From Chlorobium sp. (lineage in GTDB: Bacteria > Bacteroidota > Chlorobiia > Chlorobiales > Chlorobiaceae): 64,000 bases of DNA. Where the stretch lies: NCBI RefSeq assembly GCF_021740465.1, contig NZ_JAIOZR010000003.1, forward strand, positions 91,759-155,758. Direction: 5' to 3'. The first letter of the stretch is position 1. Each line of letters starts with the position of its first letter. The notes beneath the pieces were generated by a model. That model ran no database searches. It worked only from the letters and a program-made list of their open reading frames with translations, and was not told the DNA's origin. Position numbers and translations under genes: made by a program. Below, piece by piece: positions 18,895 through 28,761 of this stretch.

Positions 18895-20166
18895 TCAGGT
18901 GGTCAGTGCCGTACCGGGATTGAGCGATGAAGCGATTCTGGCCGGTATGAAGGCGAAAAGCATGGTCAGCAGAATAACGGCTACACCTACCATAAGGTAA
19001 TCGAGGGGATCGACCATCAGCGGCACATACTTGATGAAATAACTCTTCTCGGGAAGGGTTATGAGATGAAAACGCTGTTCGAACAGGGTCAGCGAGAGGG
19101 CGACGGCGGCTCCGGCAGCCACTCCGGCGAGCGAAATGAGAAGGGACTGCCCTAAAAAAATCAGCCTGATTTTCCGGGGCTCGAGCCCCAGGGCGATCAG
19201 CATGCCGATCTCACGGGTTTTTTCGATAACCAGCACCAGAAGCGTCGAGATGATGTTGAATACCGCAACGACAGTAATGGTAATGATGAGCAACGGAGAG
19301 ATGTTCTTCTGCAGCTTGAGCCACTCGAAAAGGTTTGCGTAGCGCTCGAACACCGTATAGGTGTAGAACGGAAAACCGAGTTTTCGTGCCAGTTCCCCGG
19401 AAACGGTGCCGATATCTGCCAGATCCCTCACACGGACATCGTAACCGCTGATCATGTCGGGATGAAAGCGCTCCTGAATCTCGTCAAGCGAGGCTATAAC
19501 CACCACATCGTCGAAGCCGTCCTGCAGTCCGGTGTCGTAGATGCCGAGGATTGTGCCGGCTTCGAGATCGAGAGAAGCCAAGAGTTCCACGATATCCCGG
19601 CTTCCGCCTCCGATCCCCTCTTTCAGCTTCCGGTCCAGTCCGGCAAGCAGTACTTTCTGGCCGCTTTTCACGCCGAGCTGTTCAGCAAGCGTTTTTCCGA
19701 TATAAAGGGAGATGGTTCCGTTTTCCGGAAGCTGCTGCCGCCCGTTGCCGGCGATCAGATACCGTTTCAGAAAAACCGTGCGCTCCTGGGCGGTTATTCC
19801 CTTCAGTACTACCGGCCGTACCGCCGACGCTCCACGTCTCTCTCCGGGACGGCTGCGGATAATGAAGCTTTTTTCAAGAAAGGGCGAGGCCGAGACGACA
19901 CCGGGAAAACCTGCGACAAGGCGCTGTTCGTAACGGCTTTCCGGAAAGTACTGCTCGTCGCCCTGACGCACCTGTATGTGCGAGGTAAAGCTGATCAGCT
20001 TGCCCTCCACGCTTCCGGCAAAACCCTTGACGATCGAGAGCGTCAGAATAAGTGCGGCAGTGCCTACCGCGATGCCGATAACCGATGCCAGCACGATGAA
20101 TGCAGGTCTGGACCCGTTTCTCTCCCTGAAGGCGAAGCGCCGGGCGATATAAAGTACCGGATTCAT
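18895..20166 (-). CDS. LolC/E-type ABC transporter permease (first of pair)
   Basis: The 423-residue partner of the following permease. It starts [18 protein letters not shown], followed by a membrane helix ([20 protein letters not shown]), a periplasmic domain and three C-terminal helices ([20 protein letters not shown] and the last near [18 protein letters not shown]). Family knowledge places it in lipoprotein release from the inner membrane. Its ATG overlaps the stop of the diguanylate cyclase gene (20163-20166), tying it to an operon that starts with a lipoprotein gene. Confidence 0.85.
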   Translation of the reverse strand: MNPVLYIARRFAFRERNGSRPAFIVLASVIGIAVGTAALILTLSIVKGFAGSVEGKLISFTSHIQVRQGDEQYFPESRYEQRLVAGFPGVVSASPFLEKSFIIRSRPGERRGASAVRPVVLKGITAQERTVFLKRYLIAGNGRQQLPENGTISLYIGKTLAEQLGVKSGQKVLLAGLDRKLKEGIGGGSRDIVELLASLDLEAGTILGIYDTGLQDGFDDVVVIASLDEIQERFHPDMISGYDVRVRDLADIGTVSGELARKLGFPFYTYTVFERYANLFEWLKLQKNISPLLIITITVVAVFNIISTLLVLVIEKTREIGMLIALGLEPRKIRLIFLGQSLLISLAGVAAGAAVALSLTLFEQRFHLITLPEKSYFIKYVPLMVDPLDYLMVGVAVILLTMLFAFIPARIASSLNPGTALTT

Positions 20167-21431
20167 TTGCCCTCATCTCCGCTCTTGATTGCAGAAAATG
20201 CGCACACGTTGTTCCGCCCGACGGACTTCGCATGATAGAGCGCCCGGTCGGCATTGTTGACCAGGGTATACCAGTCCTGGGCATCGTCAGGAAAGGTAGC
20301 GATACCGATGCTTACCGTCAGGCGCCCACCTGGCTGTTTTTTTTCATGAGCAACCGGTTCAGCACTGATGATCATGCGCAGACGATCGGAAATCTGCATT
20401 GCCGTGTCGATTCCCGTCCGGGGAAAGAGCACGGCAAACTCCTCTCCTCCGAAGCGCGAAGGCATGTCGGAGGTGCGGCAGGTGGTTCCGATAATGCCGG
20501 CAAGCTGCTCGAGCACCTGATCTCCGGCCACATGTCCGTTCTCGTCGTTATAGAGCTTGAAGTGGTCGATATCGATCATGGCTATCGACACCTTGTCGTC
20601 AAGCCGTTTCGAACGCTCGATTTCCATGATGAGATGCTCCTTGAAATGCCGGTAGTTGTACAGATTCGTTTTCTCGTCGCGAATATAGAGCTCGTCGAGC
20701 TTCTTGTTTTTCGCAGCGATATCCCGGCAGAAATCGACCATGGTGTCGGTGATAAGGGATATCTCCCATGAATGCGGCGTAACGGCAAGATCGTTCCGGA
20801 TATCTTCGGCCGTATCATGAATACTCTCCGGAATGTTTTTGTTGATGAGGCTGACTTTACGTGAAAGCCGTGAAAGCGGTATCAGAGTCATGGTATAGTT
20901 TATGTAGAACCGTCGCCAGGAAGCAAGGACAAAAACGACAACCAGAAATGAGACCGTCATGACAAAAACGTTACTGATCCATACACAGGCATCGAGTGCA
21001 CTCTGCAGCTCCTTGTCAGCTTTCTGGGTACTGTTGTCGAGGGCGAGCAGAAATACTTCACGGTTTGCCGCCGAAAAGTAACCTCGATCGTTTCGTTTCC
21101 GGATCAGTACACCCGGAATGTCCGGCTTTCCTGCAACGACTGCACTTTCAAGAACCTCATCGAGCATGAACTGCATAACCTTGATCGTTGCGTCGTCATC
21201 CATGCTTGATTGGTCACGGCTTTTTTCGAAACCGGCAGCCTTTCCCTTCAGTTCGACAAGATTGCGGTACAGAGTCTGCTTGTGCTGCAGATCCTCGACA
21301 AGCAGGTTCCGGTAGAACATGAATCCCCCGATTACAAGCGCCAGAAGCAGGAGAAAGAGTGCGGCCCCGAGAGTGATGCGTTTCAGATGAACCGGCTGAT
21401 TGATGGGTATTTCACTGCTCATGCTTGTCAT
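20163..21431 (-). CDS. Membrane-bound GGDEF diguanylate cyclase
   Basis: A 422-residue protein that should make cyclic di-GMP. Two membrane helices (AALFLLLLALVIGGFMFYR near 20-42 and MTVSFLVVVFVLASWRRF near 155-172) bracket a periplasmic sensor region of about 110 residues. The catalytic GGDEF domain has the intact motif RFGGEEFAV near 328 and an intact RxxD inhibitory site exactly five residues before it (RTSD), so it should be product-inhibited. Metal-binding DIDHFK is present. It overlaps both neighbours by 4 bases, so the upstream periplasmic-binding lipoprotein is its likely partner or signal source. Confidence 0.92.
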   Translation of the reverse strand: MTSMSSEIPINQPVHLKRITLGAALFLLLLALVIGGFMFYRNLLVEDLQHKQTLYRNLVELKGKAAGFEKSRDQSSMDDDATIKVMQFMLDEVLESAVVAGKPDIPGVLIRKRNDRGYFSAANREVFLLALDNSTQKADKELQSALDACVWISNVFVMTVSFLVVVFVLASWRRFYINYTMTLIPLSRLSRKVSLINKNIPESIHDTAEDIRNDLAVTPHSWEISLITDTMVDFCRDIAAKNKKLDELYIRDEKTNLYNYRHFKEHLIMEIERSKRLDDKVSIAMIDIDHFKLYNDENGHVAGDQVLEQLAGIIGTTCRTSDMPSRFGGEEFAVLFPRTGIDTAMQISDRLRMIISAEPVAHEKKQPGGRLTVSIGIATFPDDAQDWYTLVNNADRALYHAKSVGRNNVCAFSAIKSGDEGK

Positions 21432-22441
21432 TTCAGGATTATGGTTCTCGGCAGTTGCCGGAACGGCGCAAGATAGCTCCGCTCAAAGCCTTTCTGTCCC
21501 TCTCTGGAGAGCCACGACCCGAAACCGGCGGCAAGAGGATTGCCGGGAATATAGATGTAGTAAACTATGGTGGCCAGGGGGTATCGACCGTCATAAATAT
21601 ACTGTTCGGAAGGCATTACGGCACTGGAGCCCGCTTTTTCGGATGCAACCGGAAGAATGCGGATCCCGTTCCGCGTCTTTTCGGGAAGGGAAAGGGTGTT
21701 CCAGGCCGAAAGGTAGAGCAGGCCGGCGGCAAGAGGATCGGCGGCTGTTTTTTCGACAAGCAGCGAGTCGGAATCGGTCTGCATGGCATGAAGCGTTGTG
21801 TTTCCCGTGCCGAGCAGCTGTCGCAGGGTTGCCAGCAGGCGGTAGTCGTTGCGAGCAGTCCACAAAACAAACTCCGCCTTCGACGATTTCCGGGCGGCAA
21901 GCACGGCCCCGAGTGCTCCGGTTGTAACGGAATCAAGCGAACTGTTGCGGTTGACAATGCAGATGAGCGCATCACGTGCAACCGGTTCCTTCCGGCCCCC
22001 GAGCCTCGGATGCGCAAGCAGGGAGTCCTCTTCCGGCAAAAGCGAGCCGTTGAGGAGCGCGGCACCGGATTCCTTTTTAAGCAGCGTGAGCAGGGTCTTT
22101 CCGGTCAGCTCCGGCGTGACGGAAACGACGGCATCGGGATAGTGTGCTGCGAATATTTTTGCCTGTGCGTCGGCCGCTTCGGCAATGGATGCATCGACCG
22201 CCAGGCGGAGCTTTCCTGCCGTGGCCGACAAGCGGGCGTCATCGGCGCCGCTATCCGTACGACACCCTGAAATCGACAGGGCAAAGAGAATGGCTGCCAC
22301 AAATGATCGCGTGAGGGCGACGCCTTTCCCTGTGGCTGCGCAAATGGGCCGCTCCCGGTCTCCGATATCCCCGTTACCTGTAATCATAAAGCATATGATA
22401 GCAATACCCCGCGAGAATTGCAGATGAAAAAGCTTTTCCAT
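21428..22441 (-). CDS. PstS-like periplasmic substrate-binding lipoprotein
   Basis: A 337-residue protein with a lipoprotein signal ending LFALSISGC, so it is anchored by the cysteine near residue 60. The mature part has the layout of phosphate-type binding proteins: KLRLAVDASIAEAADAQAK near the N-terminus and a C-terminal NPLAAGFGSWLSREGQKGF segment. Phosphate is the family guess; the ligand is not proven. No Pst permease genes are adjacent. It is the first gene of a run with a diguanylate cyclase and two LolC/E-like permeases. An ATG at 22387 would shorten the region before the signal helix and may be the true start. Confidence 0.75.
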   Translation of the reverse strand: MEKLFHLQFSRGIAIICFMITGNGDIGDRERPICAATGKGVALTRSFVAAILFALSISGCRTDSGADDARLSATAGKLRLAVDASIAEAADAQAKIFAAHYPDAVVSVTPELTGKTLLTLLKKESGAALLNGSLLPEEDSLLAHPRLGGRKEPVARDALICIVNRNSSLDSVTTGALGAVLAARKSSKAEFVLWTARNDYRLLATLRQLLGTGNTTLHAMQTDSDSLLVEKTAADPLAAGLLYLSAWNTLSLPEKTRNGIRILPVASEKAGSSAVMPSEQYIYDGRYPLATIVYYIYIPGNPLAAGFGSWLSREGQKGFERSYLAPFRQLPRTIILK

Positions 22442-22526
22442 AAACGAGAACGGAGGTTACAGGAGTGAAAAAAATACCCGCATACTCTTGATAATCCTCC
22501 TGAAAAGTGTAATATATTCACATTAT

Positions 22527-22559
22527 TGAATATATATTCAGTGACTGAATGAATATTCA
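22527..22559 (+). promoter_or_regulatory. Two tandem ARG-box-like operators upstream of argC
   Basis: TGAATATATATTCA at 22527-22540 and TGAATGAATATTCA at 22546-22559 both match the core of the ArgR operator consensus (TGAAT, four bases, ATTCA). They lie 80-110 bases before argC, whose operon encodes its own ArgR. Their centres are 19 bases apart, slightly closer than the usual 21 in E. coli. A further half site (ATATTCA, 22514-22520) lies just before. An arginine-loaded ArgR hexamer bound here would repress the whole operon. Confidence 0.85.
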
Positions 22560-22638
22560 TGACCGGTATCCTGTTTTTTCTCTGTTAATTACTTTCAAAT
22601 ATCCTTAAAATTGAATATCATCGCAGGTTTCACGCGGT

Positions 22639-23697
22639 ATGTTCATCCAGTATGCAGAAAAGGTTATGATACAAACAAAGGCGCCCTCCGGGGCACCGTA
22701 CTCGGTTGCCGTTATCGGAGCATCCGGTTATTCCGGTGCGGAGCTTGTACGCATCATTCTTCGCCACCCCGCCCTGAGGCTTGAGTCGCTCTATGCCTTT
22801 TCGCAGGTCGGAAAACGTTTTTCGGATCTCTACCCTTCAATCTCCTGCGACATGGAGTTCCTGCGCTATGAAGGCGAATGCACAAGCGATATCTGCTTTC
22901 TTGCCCTGCCTCACGGTGAAGCGCTGAAGATTGTACCGGAACTGCTTGGCCAAGGCAAGATGGTTATCGATCTTTCCGGGGATTTCAGGCTGAAAAACCC
23001 GGAAGAACATGAACGTTACTACCAGCAGTCGAAGCCGGCAGGCTCCACCCTTACCTATGCCATGCCCGAACTCTTCAGGGATGCAATATCGCGCTCGACG
23101 GCCGTGAGCAATCCCGGCTGCTATGCGACAAGCATCATTCTCGGACTCGCCCCGCTCTTTCATGGTACTGATCGTGCCTTCAGGGTGAGTATGGTAAACT
23201 GCACGGCGATTTCAGGTATTTCAGGGGCGGGGCGCACCAGCAAGACCGAGCTGTCGTTCTCGGAAATGAGCGAAAACATGCGTGCATACAAGGTCGGCCA
23301 TCACCAGCACACTCCTGAAATCATGCAGGCACTCGGCTCTTCGGCTTCCGATCCTTCGTTTGATTTCACCTTTACCCCGGTCATAGGGCCGTTTACAAGG
23401 GGCATCTACTCCCTGCTGAACGTTTCGCTCGAAGGCGAAACCGCCGGCAGCACCATCGAGGATCTCTACCGGAAATTTTATGCCAAGGCCCCTTTTGTGA
23501 GAGTGCGCAGCAGCATGACCGAAGTGCGCCATGTCGCCCTGACGAACTTCTGCGACATTCATATCGCCAGCGGGCCGGAAAACGGTCGTCTGGTGATTGT
23601 TAGCGCCATCGACAATCTGCTCAAGGGAGCGGCGGGTCAGGCCGTGCAGAACATGAACATCATGCTCGGCCTCGAAGAGACGCTCGGACTGTCCTGA
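22639..23697 (+). CDS. argC: N-acetyl-gamma-glutamyl-phosphate reductase ArgC
   Basis: Third step of arginine synthesis: NADPH-dependent reduction of N-acetylglutamyl phosphate to the semialdehyde. The nucleotide-binding motif is [15 protein letters not shown] near residue 25, and the catalytic cysteine sits in [12 protein letters not shown] near 158. [11 protein letters not shown] and GHHQHTPEI are also conserved. At 352 residues it is of normal size. It is the first gene of the arg operon, below the ARG boxes. The ATG at 22639 gives nine extra residues before a second in-frame ATG at 22666; either could be used. Confidence 0.95.
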   Translation: MFIQYAEKVMIQTKAPSGAPYSVAVIGASGYSGAELVRIILRHPALRLESLYAFSQVGKRFSDLYPSISCDMEFLRYEGECTSDICFLALPHGEALKIVPELLGQGKMVIDLSGDFRLKNPEEHERYYQQSKPAGSTLTYAMPELFRDAISRSTAVSNPGCYATSIILGLAPLFHGTDRAFRVSMVNCTAISGISGAGRTSKTELSFSEMSENMRAYKVGHHQHTPEIMQALGSSASDPSFDFTFTPVIGPFTRGIYSLLNVSLEGETAGSTIEDLYRKFYAKAPFVRVRSSMTEVRHVALTNFCDIHIASGPENGRLVIVSAIDNLLKGAAGQAVQNMNIMLGLEETLGLS

Positions 23698-23723
23698 TAC
23701 CGGAAAACCATTATTGTACTGCC

Positions 23724-25010
23724 GTGACACTTAATCTGCACAAAGCACTCGATACCATAAGGGAACTTGCCGCAGCTACACCGTGGCCCGAAACCGTGAC
23801 TCCCCTGCTCCCGTCCGGACTCGACGAGGCGGGATTCTGGCCTGTGGGGTTCCGTTCCGCCGGGGTTTCGGCCGCCATCAGGTACGACAAACGGGATCTC
23901 ATGATCCTGCTCTCGGAAAATCCGGCATCGGCAGCCGCGGTCTTCACAACCAATCTCTGCTGTGCCGCACCGGTCATGCACTCCAAAGCCAGTCTGGTGA
24001 AGAGCGGGGGCCGCATGAGAGCGATCATCTGCAACAGCGGCAATGCCAATGCGGCAACCGGCTCCAAAGGTCTGGCCGATGCCGAAGCGATGGCCGGAGC
24101 AACCGCCGCACTGTTTGGCCTGAAACCCGAAGAGGTTCTGGTCGCTTCCACCGGGGTGATCGGACAGCCCCTGCCGATACCGAAAATTCTCGGCGCGATG
24201 AAGGAGCTTCCTGCTGCACTTCTGCGGAACTCCAGCCTCGATGCAGCCGAAGCCATCATGACCACCGATACCTTTCCGAAGTTTCTCTCACTCGACATCC
24301 GCCTTTCAGGCGGCACGGCAAGAGTGAGCGGCATCGCAAAAGGGTCCGGCATGATCTGCCCGGACATGGCAACCATGCTCGCATTTCTTGCCACCGATGC
24401 GGCAATCGAACCGGATCTCCTGCAACGAATGCTCCGGAACGCCAACAGGAACAGCTTCAATGCCATAACCGTTGACGGTGATACCAGCACCAACGATATG
24501 GTGTCGATCCTTGCCGGAGGAAACGGCCCGTCCGTTTCCGAAGGAAGCAGGGACGCGGAAATCTTTTCCGAAGCTCTCGAACTGCTCATGACCTTTCTTG
24601 CAAAGCTCATCGTCATTGACGGCGAAGGCGCCACGAAACTTGTCGGAATCCATGTCGAGGGAGCTCTCTCGGACCGGGAAGCTGCAATGGCGGCAAAAAC
24701 CATAGCGAACTCCCCTCTCGTCAAAACCGCCCTGCATGGCCAGGACGCCAACTGGGGCAGGATCATGGCTGCCGCCGGCCGATCCGGAGCTTTTTTCAGA
24801 CAGGAGGAGGCAGAGATCCTTTTTAACGGCCTCTCCATTCTCAAGGCGGGCTTCAATGCCGATTTTTCCGAAGAGGATGCCGCGGCGATTCTGAAAAAGC
24901 CCTCCTATACCATGACCGTCCGTCTCGGAAACGGACCGGGAACGGCAACCATCTGGACCTGCGACCTGAGCAAGGAGTACATCGAAATCAACGGCAGCTA
25001 CCGAAGCTGA
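23724..25010 (+). CDS. argJ: Glutamate N-acetyltransferase / amino-acid acetyltransferase ArgJ
   Basis: Moves the acetyl group from N-acetylornithine back to glutamate, making the pathway cyclic; bifunctional members also use acetyl-CoA. The 428-residue proenzyme cleaves itself before the nucleophile threonine, and the site is intact: [14 protein letters not shown] near residue 210, cut between Ala and Thr. Early [12 protein letters not shown] and [11 protein letters not shown] are family signatures. The start is a GTG at 23724, 26 bases after the argC stop. Presence of ArgJ explains why no separate argA or argE is needed here. Confidence 0.95.
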   Translation: MTLNLHKALDTIRELAAATPWPETVTPLLPSGLDEAGFWPVGFRSAGVSAAIRYDKRDLMILLSENPASAAAVFTTNLCCAAPVMHSKASLVKSGGRMRAIICNSGNANAATGSKGLADAEAMAGATAALFGLKPEEVLVASTGVIGQPLPIPKILGAMKELPAALLRNSSLDAAEAIMTTDTFPKFLSLDIRLSGGTARVSGIAKGSGMICPDMATMLAFLATDAAIEPDLLQRMLRNANRNSFNAITVDGDTSTNDMVSILAGGNGPSVSEGSRDAEIFSEALELLMTFLAKLIVIDGEGATKLVGIHVEGALSDREAAMAAKTIANSPLVKTALHGQDANWGRIMAAAGRSGAFFRQEEAEILFNGLSILKAGFNADFSEEDAAAILKKPSYTMTVRLGNGPGTATIWTCDLSKEYIEINGSYRS

Positions 25011-25045
25011 TTTTTTTACCTGAAACCGCAATTGTAATCAAAAGC

Positions 25046-25957
25046 ATGAACCCTTTGTGCAGCGAATTCGCCTCCGCAAGAAAGGCTCCCGAAGCGGCTA
25101 TCGGCCAGGTGCTCATCGAGGCACTGCCCTATATCCGCAAGTTCGAGGGCAAGACATTCGTCATCAAGTACGGCGGCTCCGCCATGAAAGACGAGGTGCT
25201 CAAGAACAGTTTTGCCCAGAACGTCACCCTTCTGAGAAAAGTGGGCATCAATGTCGTACTGGTGCACGGCGGAGGAGACGCCATCACCCGTACCGCCAGG
25301 AAGCTCGGGCTTGTATCGCAGTTCGTTCATGGCAAGCGAGTCACCGACAGGGAGATGATCGATGTCGTGCAGATGACCCTTGCCGGCAAGGTAAACCAGG
25401 ATATCGTGCGTCTTCTGAGCGAACATGGAGGCAAGGCCGTAGGGGTCACCGGCCTCGATGCCGACACCATCCAGGCCGTTCCCGGCCCAAACGCTGAAAC
25501 GCTGGGGCTTGTGGGAGACGTTGAGGCGATCAACACCGGCTATATCGATCTGCTCTGCCGGGCCGGACTCATTCCGGTTATCGCTCCCATCGGGTACGAT
25601 CATAAGGGTAACATCTACAATATCAACGCCGATGACGCGGCAAGCAGCATCGCCATTGCGCTGAAGGCGGAAAAGCTTATCTATGTCAGTGACGTCGAGG
25701 GAATACAGGTCGGCGAGCGGATATTGAAAACCATCTGCAAATCTGAAGCTGCCGATTTTATCGAACAGGGCATTATTTCCGGCGGCATGATCCCGAAAGT
25801 GCTTTCGGCATTCAAGACCCTCGACGGCGGCGCAGGTAAAATCCATCTGATAGACGGCAAATTCACACACTCCCTGCTGCTCGAGATTTTTACCCATGAG
25901 GGGGTTGGAACACAGTTTATCGCCGAACAGGATAACGATCAACCAGAAAACAGGTAA
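25046..25957 (+). CDS. argB: Acetylglutamate kinase ArgB
   Basis: Phosphorylates N-acetylglutamate, second step of arginine synthesis. The amino-acid kinase fold is clear: [12 protein letters not shown] near residue 38, [19 protein letters not shown] near 72, and [20 protein letters not shown] near 250. The N-terminal helix before the kinase core is of the kind found in hexameric, arginine-inhibited enzymes, so feedback inhibition is likely though not provable. The gene ends 10 bases before the chosen argF start. Confidence 0.95.
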   Translation: MNPLCSEFASARKAPEAAIGQVLIEALPYIRKFEGKTFVIKYGGSAMKDEVLKNSFAQNVTLLRKVGINVVLVHGGGDAITRTARKLGLVSQFVHGKRVTDREMIDVVQMTLAGKVNQDIVRLLSEHGGKAVGVTGLDADTIQAVPGPNAETLGLVGDVEAINTGYIDLLCRAGLIPVIAPIGYDHKGNIYNINADDAASSIAIALKAEKLIYVSDVEGIQVGERILKTICKSEAADFIEQGIISGGMIPKVLSAFKTLDGGAGKIHLIDGKFTHSLLLEIFTHEGVGTQFIAEQDNDQPENR

Positions 25958-25967
25958 TACAACCGTT

Positions 25968-26984
25968 ATGGAACAGGCTAAGAAACAGGCTTATGCCGGA
26001 AAACGTGATTTCCTCGGTTTTTCCCGGCTCGATGCGGCCAAGGTCATTGAGCTTTTCGATTACTCCCTTCATATCAAGCAGAAAAGGCGGGAACACGCTG
26101 CAGAAAACACCTTTCTCCCTCTGAAAGGCAAGACTGTAGCCATGATTTTCAATAAGCCCTCTCTGCGCACCAGAGTCTCGTTCGAACTCGGCATTCATGA
26201 ACTTGGCGGCTATGCGATCAATCTCGAAGGAAAATCGATCGGCGTCGGTTCCAGAGAGTCCGTAGAAGACATCGCCCGCCTGCTCTCCCGCTACAACGAC
26301 GCTATCGTAGCCAGACTGCATGAACACAGCATCATCGAGGGACTTGCCACACACTCCTCCGTTCCGGTCATCAATGCCCTGACCGACCTGTCGCACCCCT
26401 GCCAGGTGCTTGCCGATGCTTTTACCCTGTACGAAAGGGGTTTGTGGCACGAAGGCATCAAGGTTGTCTTTGTCGGAGACGGCAACAATGTCGCAAACTC
26501 ATGGATCGAGCTCGCCGGCATTCTTCCATTCCATTTCGTGCTTGCATGCCCCGAAGGGTACACCCCCGACGAAGGCCTGCTTGACGCCGCCCTTGCAGCG
26601 GGCATCAGCCGTATCGAAGTCACCCACGATCCCGAAGCTGCAGCAACAGATGCCGACGTGCTCTATACCGACGTCTGGACGAGCATGGGACAGGAGGATG
26701 AACTTGAGGAACGACTGAAAATTTTCGCCCCCTTTCAGATCAACAGCCGCCTGCTCTCCCTGGCAAACTCCTCCGCCGTGGTCATGCACTGCATGCCGGC
26801 GCACCGCGGCCAGGAAATTACCGCTGAGGTGATGGACGGACCGCAGTCGGTAATCATCGACGAAGCTGAAAACCGGCTGCATGTTCAGAAAGCCCTGCTC
26901 GTGAAACTGCTCAATCACGAAGAGTACCGGAAATTTCATCTCACGCACCGTCTGCTCAATGCAGCAAGGAACATCAAAGCCTGA
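25968..26984 (+). CDS. argF: Ornithine carbamoyltransferase ArgF
   Basis: Joins ornithine and carbamoyl phosphate to citrulline. Carbamoyl phosphate loop is KPSLRTRVSFE, a serine-leucine variant of the usual STRTR; HPCQ near residue 145 and HCMPAHRG near 275 are the other active-site motifs. About 338 residues. I chose the ATG at 25968 (MEQAKKQAYAGKRDFLGF) because the longer frame from 25896 lies inside argB and has no homology. The stop directly abuts the argR start region. Confidence 0.94.
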   Translation: MEQAKKQAYAGKRDFLGFSRLDAAKVIELFDYSLHIKQKRREHAAENTFLPLKGKTVAMIFNKPSLRTRVSFELGIHELGGYAINLEGKSIGVGSRESVEDIARLLSRYNDAIVARLHEHSIIEGLATHSSVPVINALTDLSHPCQVLADAFTLYERGLWHEGIKVVFVGDGNNVANSWIELAGILPFHFVLACPEGYTPDEGLLDAALAAGISRIEVTHDPEAAATDADVLYTDVWTSMGQEDELEERLKIFAPFQINSRLLSLANSSAVVMHCMPAHRGQEITAEVMDGPQSVIIDEAENRLHVQKALLVKLLNHEEYRKFHLTHRLLNAARNIKA

Positions 26985-26990
26985 GTGGCG

Positions 26991-27437
26991 ATGAACAAAC
27001 AGGCACGGCAACTGAAAATCCGGGAGACGCTCCGTCTTCATGAGGTCGGTAACCAGCACGATCTTATCCGACTGCTTGAAGTGGCCGGCATCAAGGTGGC
27101 ACAGGCAACCCTGTCGCGGGACTGCACGGAACTCGGCGTTGTCCGCTCCAGAAGCAGGGGCGGGTACCGGCTGGTTCTGCCCGAGGAGAATCCCGGCAAT
27201 ATCATCAGGGGTCTGGTCGGGGTCGAGGTACTCTCCATCGAGTCGAACGAAACAGCGGTCATCATCAAAACCCTTCCCGGAAGGGCGCATGGAGTGGGTT
27301 CATTTCTCGATCAGATGAAAAACTCACCTGTTCTCGGCACCATTGCCGGTGACGATACCGTCCTGGTGATTCCCCGTTCAGTATCGCAGATTTCCCAGGT
27401 GATATCCTATATTCAAGAAAATCTTTCCAAAAACTGA
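26991..27437 (+). CDS. argR: Arginine repressor ArgR
   Basis: A 148-residue repressor that senses arginine. The N-terminal winged helix has QATLSRDCTELGVVR, and the C-terminal oligomerisation domain has the arginine-binding GTIAGDDTVLVI motif near the end. It sits inside the operon it should control, giving autoregulation through the ARG boxes before argC. A GTG at 26985 touches the argF stop; ATG 26991 gives MNKQARQLK, which fits the family better. The gap to argG is 18 bases. Confidence 0.93.
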   Translation: MNKQARQLKIRETLRLHEVGNQHDLIRLLEVAGIKVAQATLSRDCTELGVVRSRSRGGYRLVLPEENPGNIIRGLVGVEVLSIESNETAVIIKTLPGRAHGVGSFLDQMKNSPVLGTIAGDDTVLVIPRSVSQISQVISYIQENLSKN

Positions 27438-27455
27438 TAATCAATCACGCAACGC

Positions 27456-28658
27456 ATGAGTAAGGAAAAAATCGCACTTGCCTATTCCGGTGGTCTGGAC
27501 ACCTCCGTGATGATCAAATGGCTTAAAGACAAATACGACGCAGAAATCGTTGCCGTCACCGGCAACCTCGGTCAGCAGAAAGAGATCGAAAACCTCGAGT
27601 CCAAAGCCTACTCCACGGGAGCCTCGGCATTCAGGTTTGTCGACCTCCGCAAGACCTTTGTCGAGGAGTATATCTGGAAAGCCCTCAAAGCGGGCGCTCT
27701 GTATGAGGATGTCTATCCCCTGGCCACGGCTCTCGGTCGTCCGCTGCTCGCCAAGGCGCTTGTCGATGTGGCTCTCGAAGAGAACTGCACCATGCTTGCG
27801 CACGGCTGTACCGGAAAAGGCAACGACCAGGTACGCTTCGAGGTCACCTTTGCCTCGCTTGCTCCCCACCTGAAAATGCTCGCTCCGCTGCGCGAATGGG
27901 AGTTCACCTCTCGTGAAGCTGAAATTGCCTATGCGCTCGAACATAACATTCCGGTGTCCGCAACCAAGAAAAGCCCTTACTCCATCGACGAGAACATCTG
28001 GGGCATCAGCATCGAATGCGGCGTGCTCGAGGATCCGATGGTAGCTCCTCCGGAAGATGCCTACCAGATCACCACATCGCCGGAAAAAGCCCCCGACAGC
28101 GCATCCGTCGTTGAAATCGCCTTCGAGGCCGGTGTCCCGGTCTCGCTCGACGGCAAGCCGATGGGCGGCCTCGAGATGATCATGAAACTTAACGACATCG
28201 GTGCGGCAAACGGCGTCGGCCGTCTCGACATGATCGAAAACCGGGTTGTAGGCATCAAATCGAGGGAGATCTACGAAGCTCCTGCGGCAACAATCCTGCA
28301 CTTCGCCCACCGCGAACTCGAACGCCTTACGCTTGAAAAAACCGTCTTCCAGTACAAGAAGAACATCAGCCAGGACTACGCCAACATCATCTATAACGGC
28401 ACCTGGTTCTCCCCGATGCGCAAGGCCCTCGACGCTTTCGTTGACGAGACCCAGAAGCCGGTAACCGGCCTGGTTCGCCTGAAACTCTACAAGGGCACCG
28501 TATCCCTGCTCGGCAGAAATTCGCCGAACTCCCTGTACAACGAAGAACTGGCAACCTATACCGAAGCCGATACCTTCAACCACAAGGCTGCGGCAGGCTT
28601 CATTCACCTTTACGGTCTTGGCCTGAAAACCTTCAGCGAGGTCAATCCCGGCCTGTGA
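27456..28658 (+). CDS. argG: Argininosuccinate synthase ArgG
   Basis: Condenses citrulline and aspartate with ATP. The PP-loop is [16 protein letters not shown] at the N-terminus; [12 protein letters not shown] and [13 protein letters not shown] are conserved active-site stretches. At 400 residues it is a normal single-domain member of the argG family found in most bacteria. It follows argR closely and is followed by a long hairpin before argH. Confidence 0.96.
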   Translation: MSKEKIALAYSGGLDTSVMIKWLKDKYDAEIVAVTGNLGQQKEIENLESKAYSTGASAFRFVDLRKTFVEEYIWKALKAGALYEDVYPLATALGRPLLAKALVDVALEENCTMLAHGCTGKGNDQVRFEVTFASLAPHLKMLAPLREWEFTSREAEIAYALEHNIPVSATKKSPYSIDENIWGISIECGVLEDPMVAPPEDAYQITTSPEKAPDSASVVEIAFEAGVPVSLDGKPMGGLEMIMKLNDIGAANGVGRLDMIENRVVGIKSREIYEAPAATILHFAHRELERLTLEKTVFQYKKNISQDYANIIYNGTWFSPMRKALDAFVDETQKPVTGLVRLKLYKGTVSLLGRNSPNSLYNEELATYTEADTFNHKAAAGFIHLYGLGLKTFSEVNPGL

Positions 28659-28670
28659 CACCGGGAAACC

Positions 28671-28726
28671 GTAAGCGCTCCTCTGAGCATCCGCCAGGGG
28701 AGCGCTTACGTGCCAGCTGTTTTTTC
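28671..28726 (+). terminator. Hairpin with T run between argG and argH
   Basis: GTAAGCGCTCC at 28671-28681 pairs perfectly with GGAGCGCTTAC at 28699-28709, and the stem continues to about 15 pairs with one G-T pair; the loop is nine bases. A run of six T lies eleven bases beyond (28720-28725). The spacing is longer than in a standard terminator, so it may be a weak or partial terminator that lowers argH expression, or a 3' end stabiliser of the argC-G message. Confidence 0.6.
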
Positions 28727-28761
28727 CGTTAGAACGATCTTGCAAACAACACGACGTTTTC

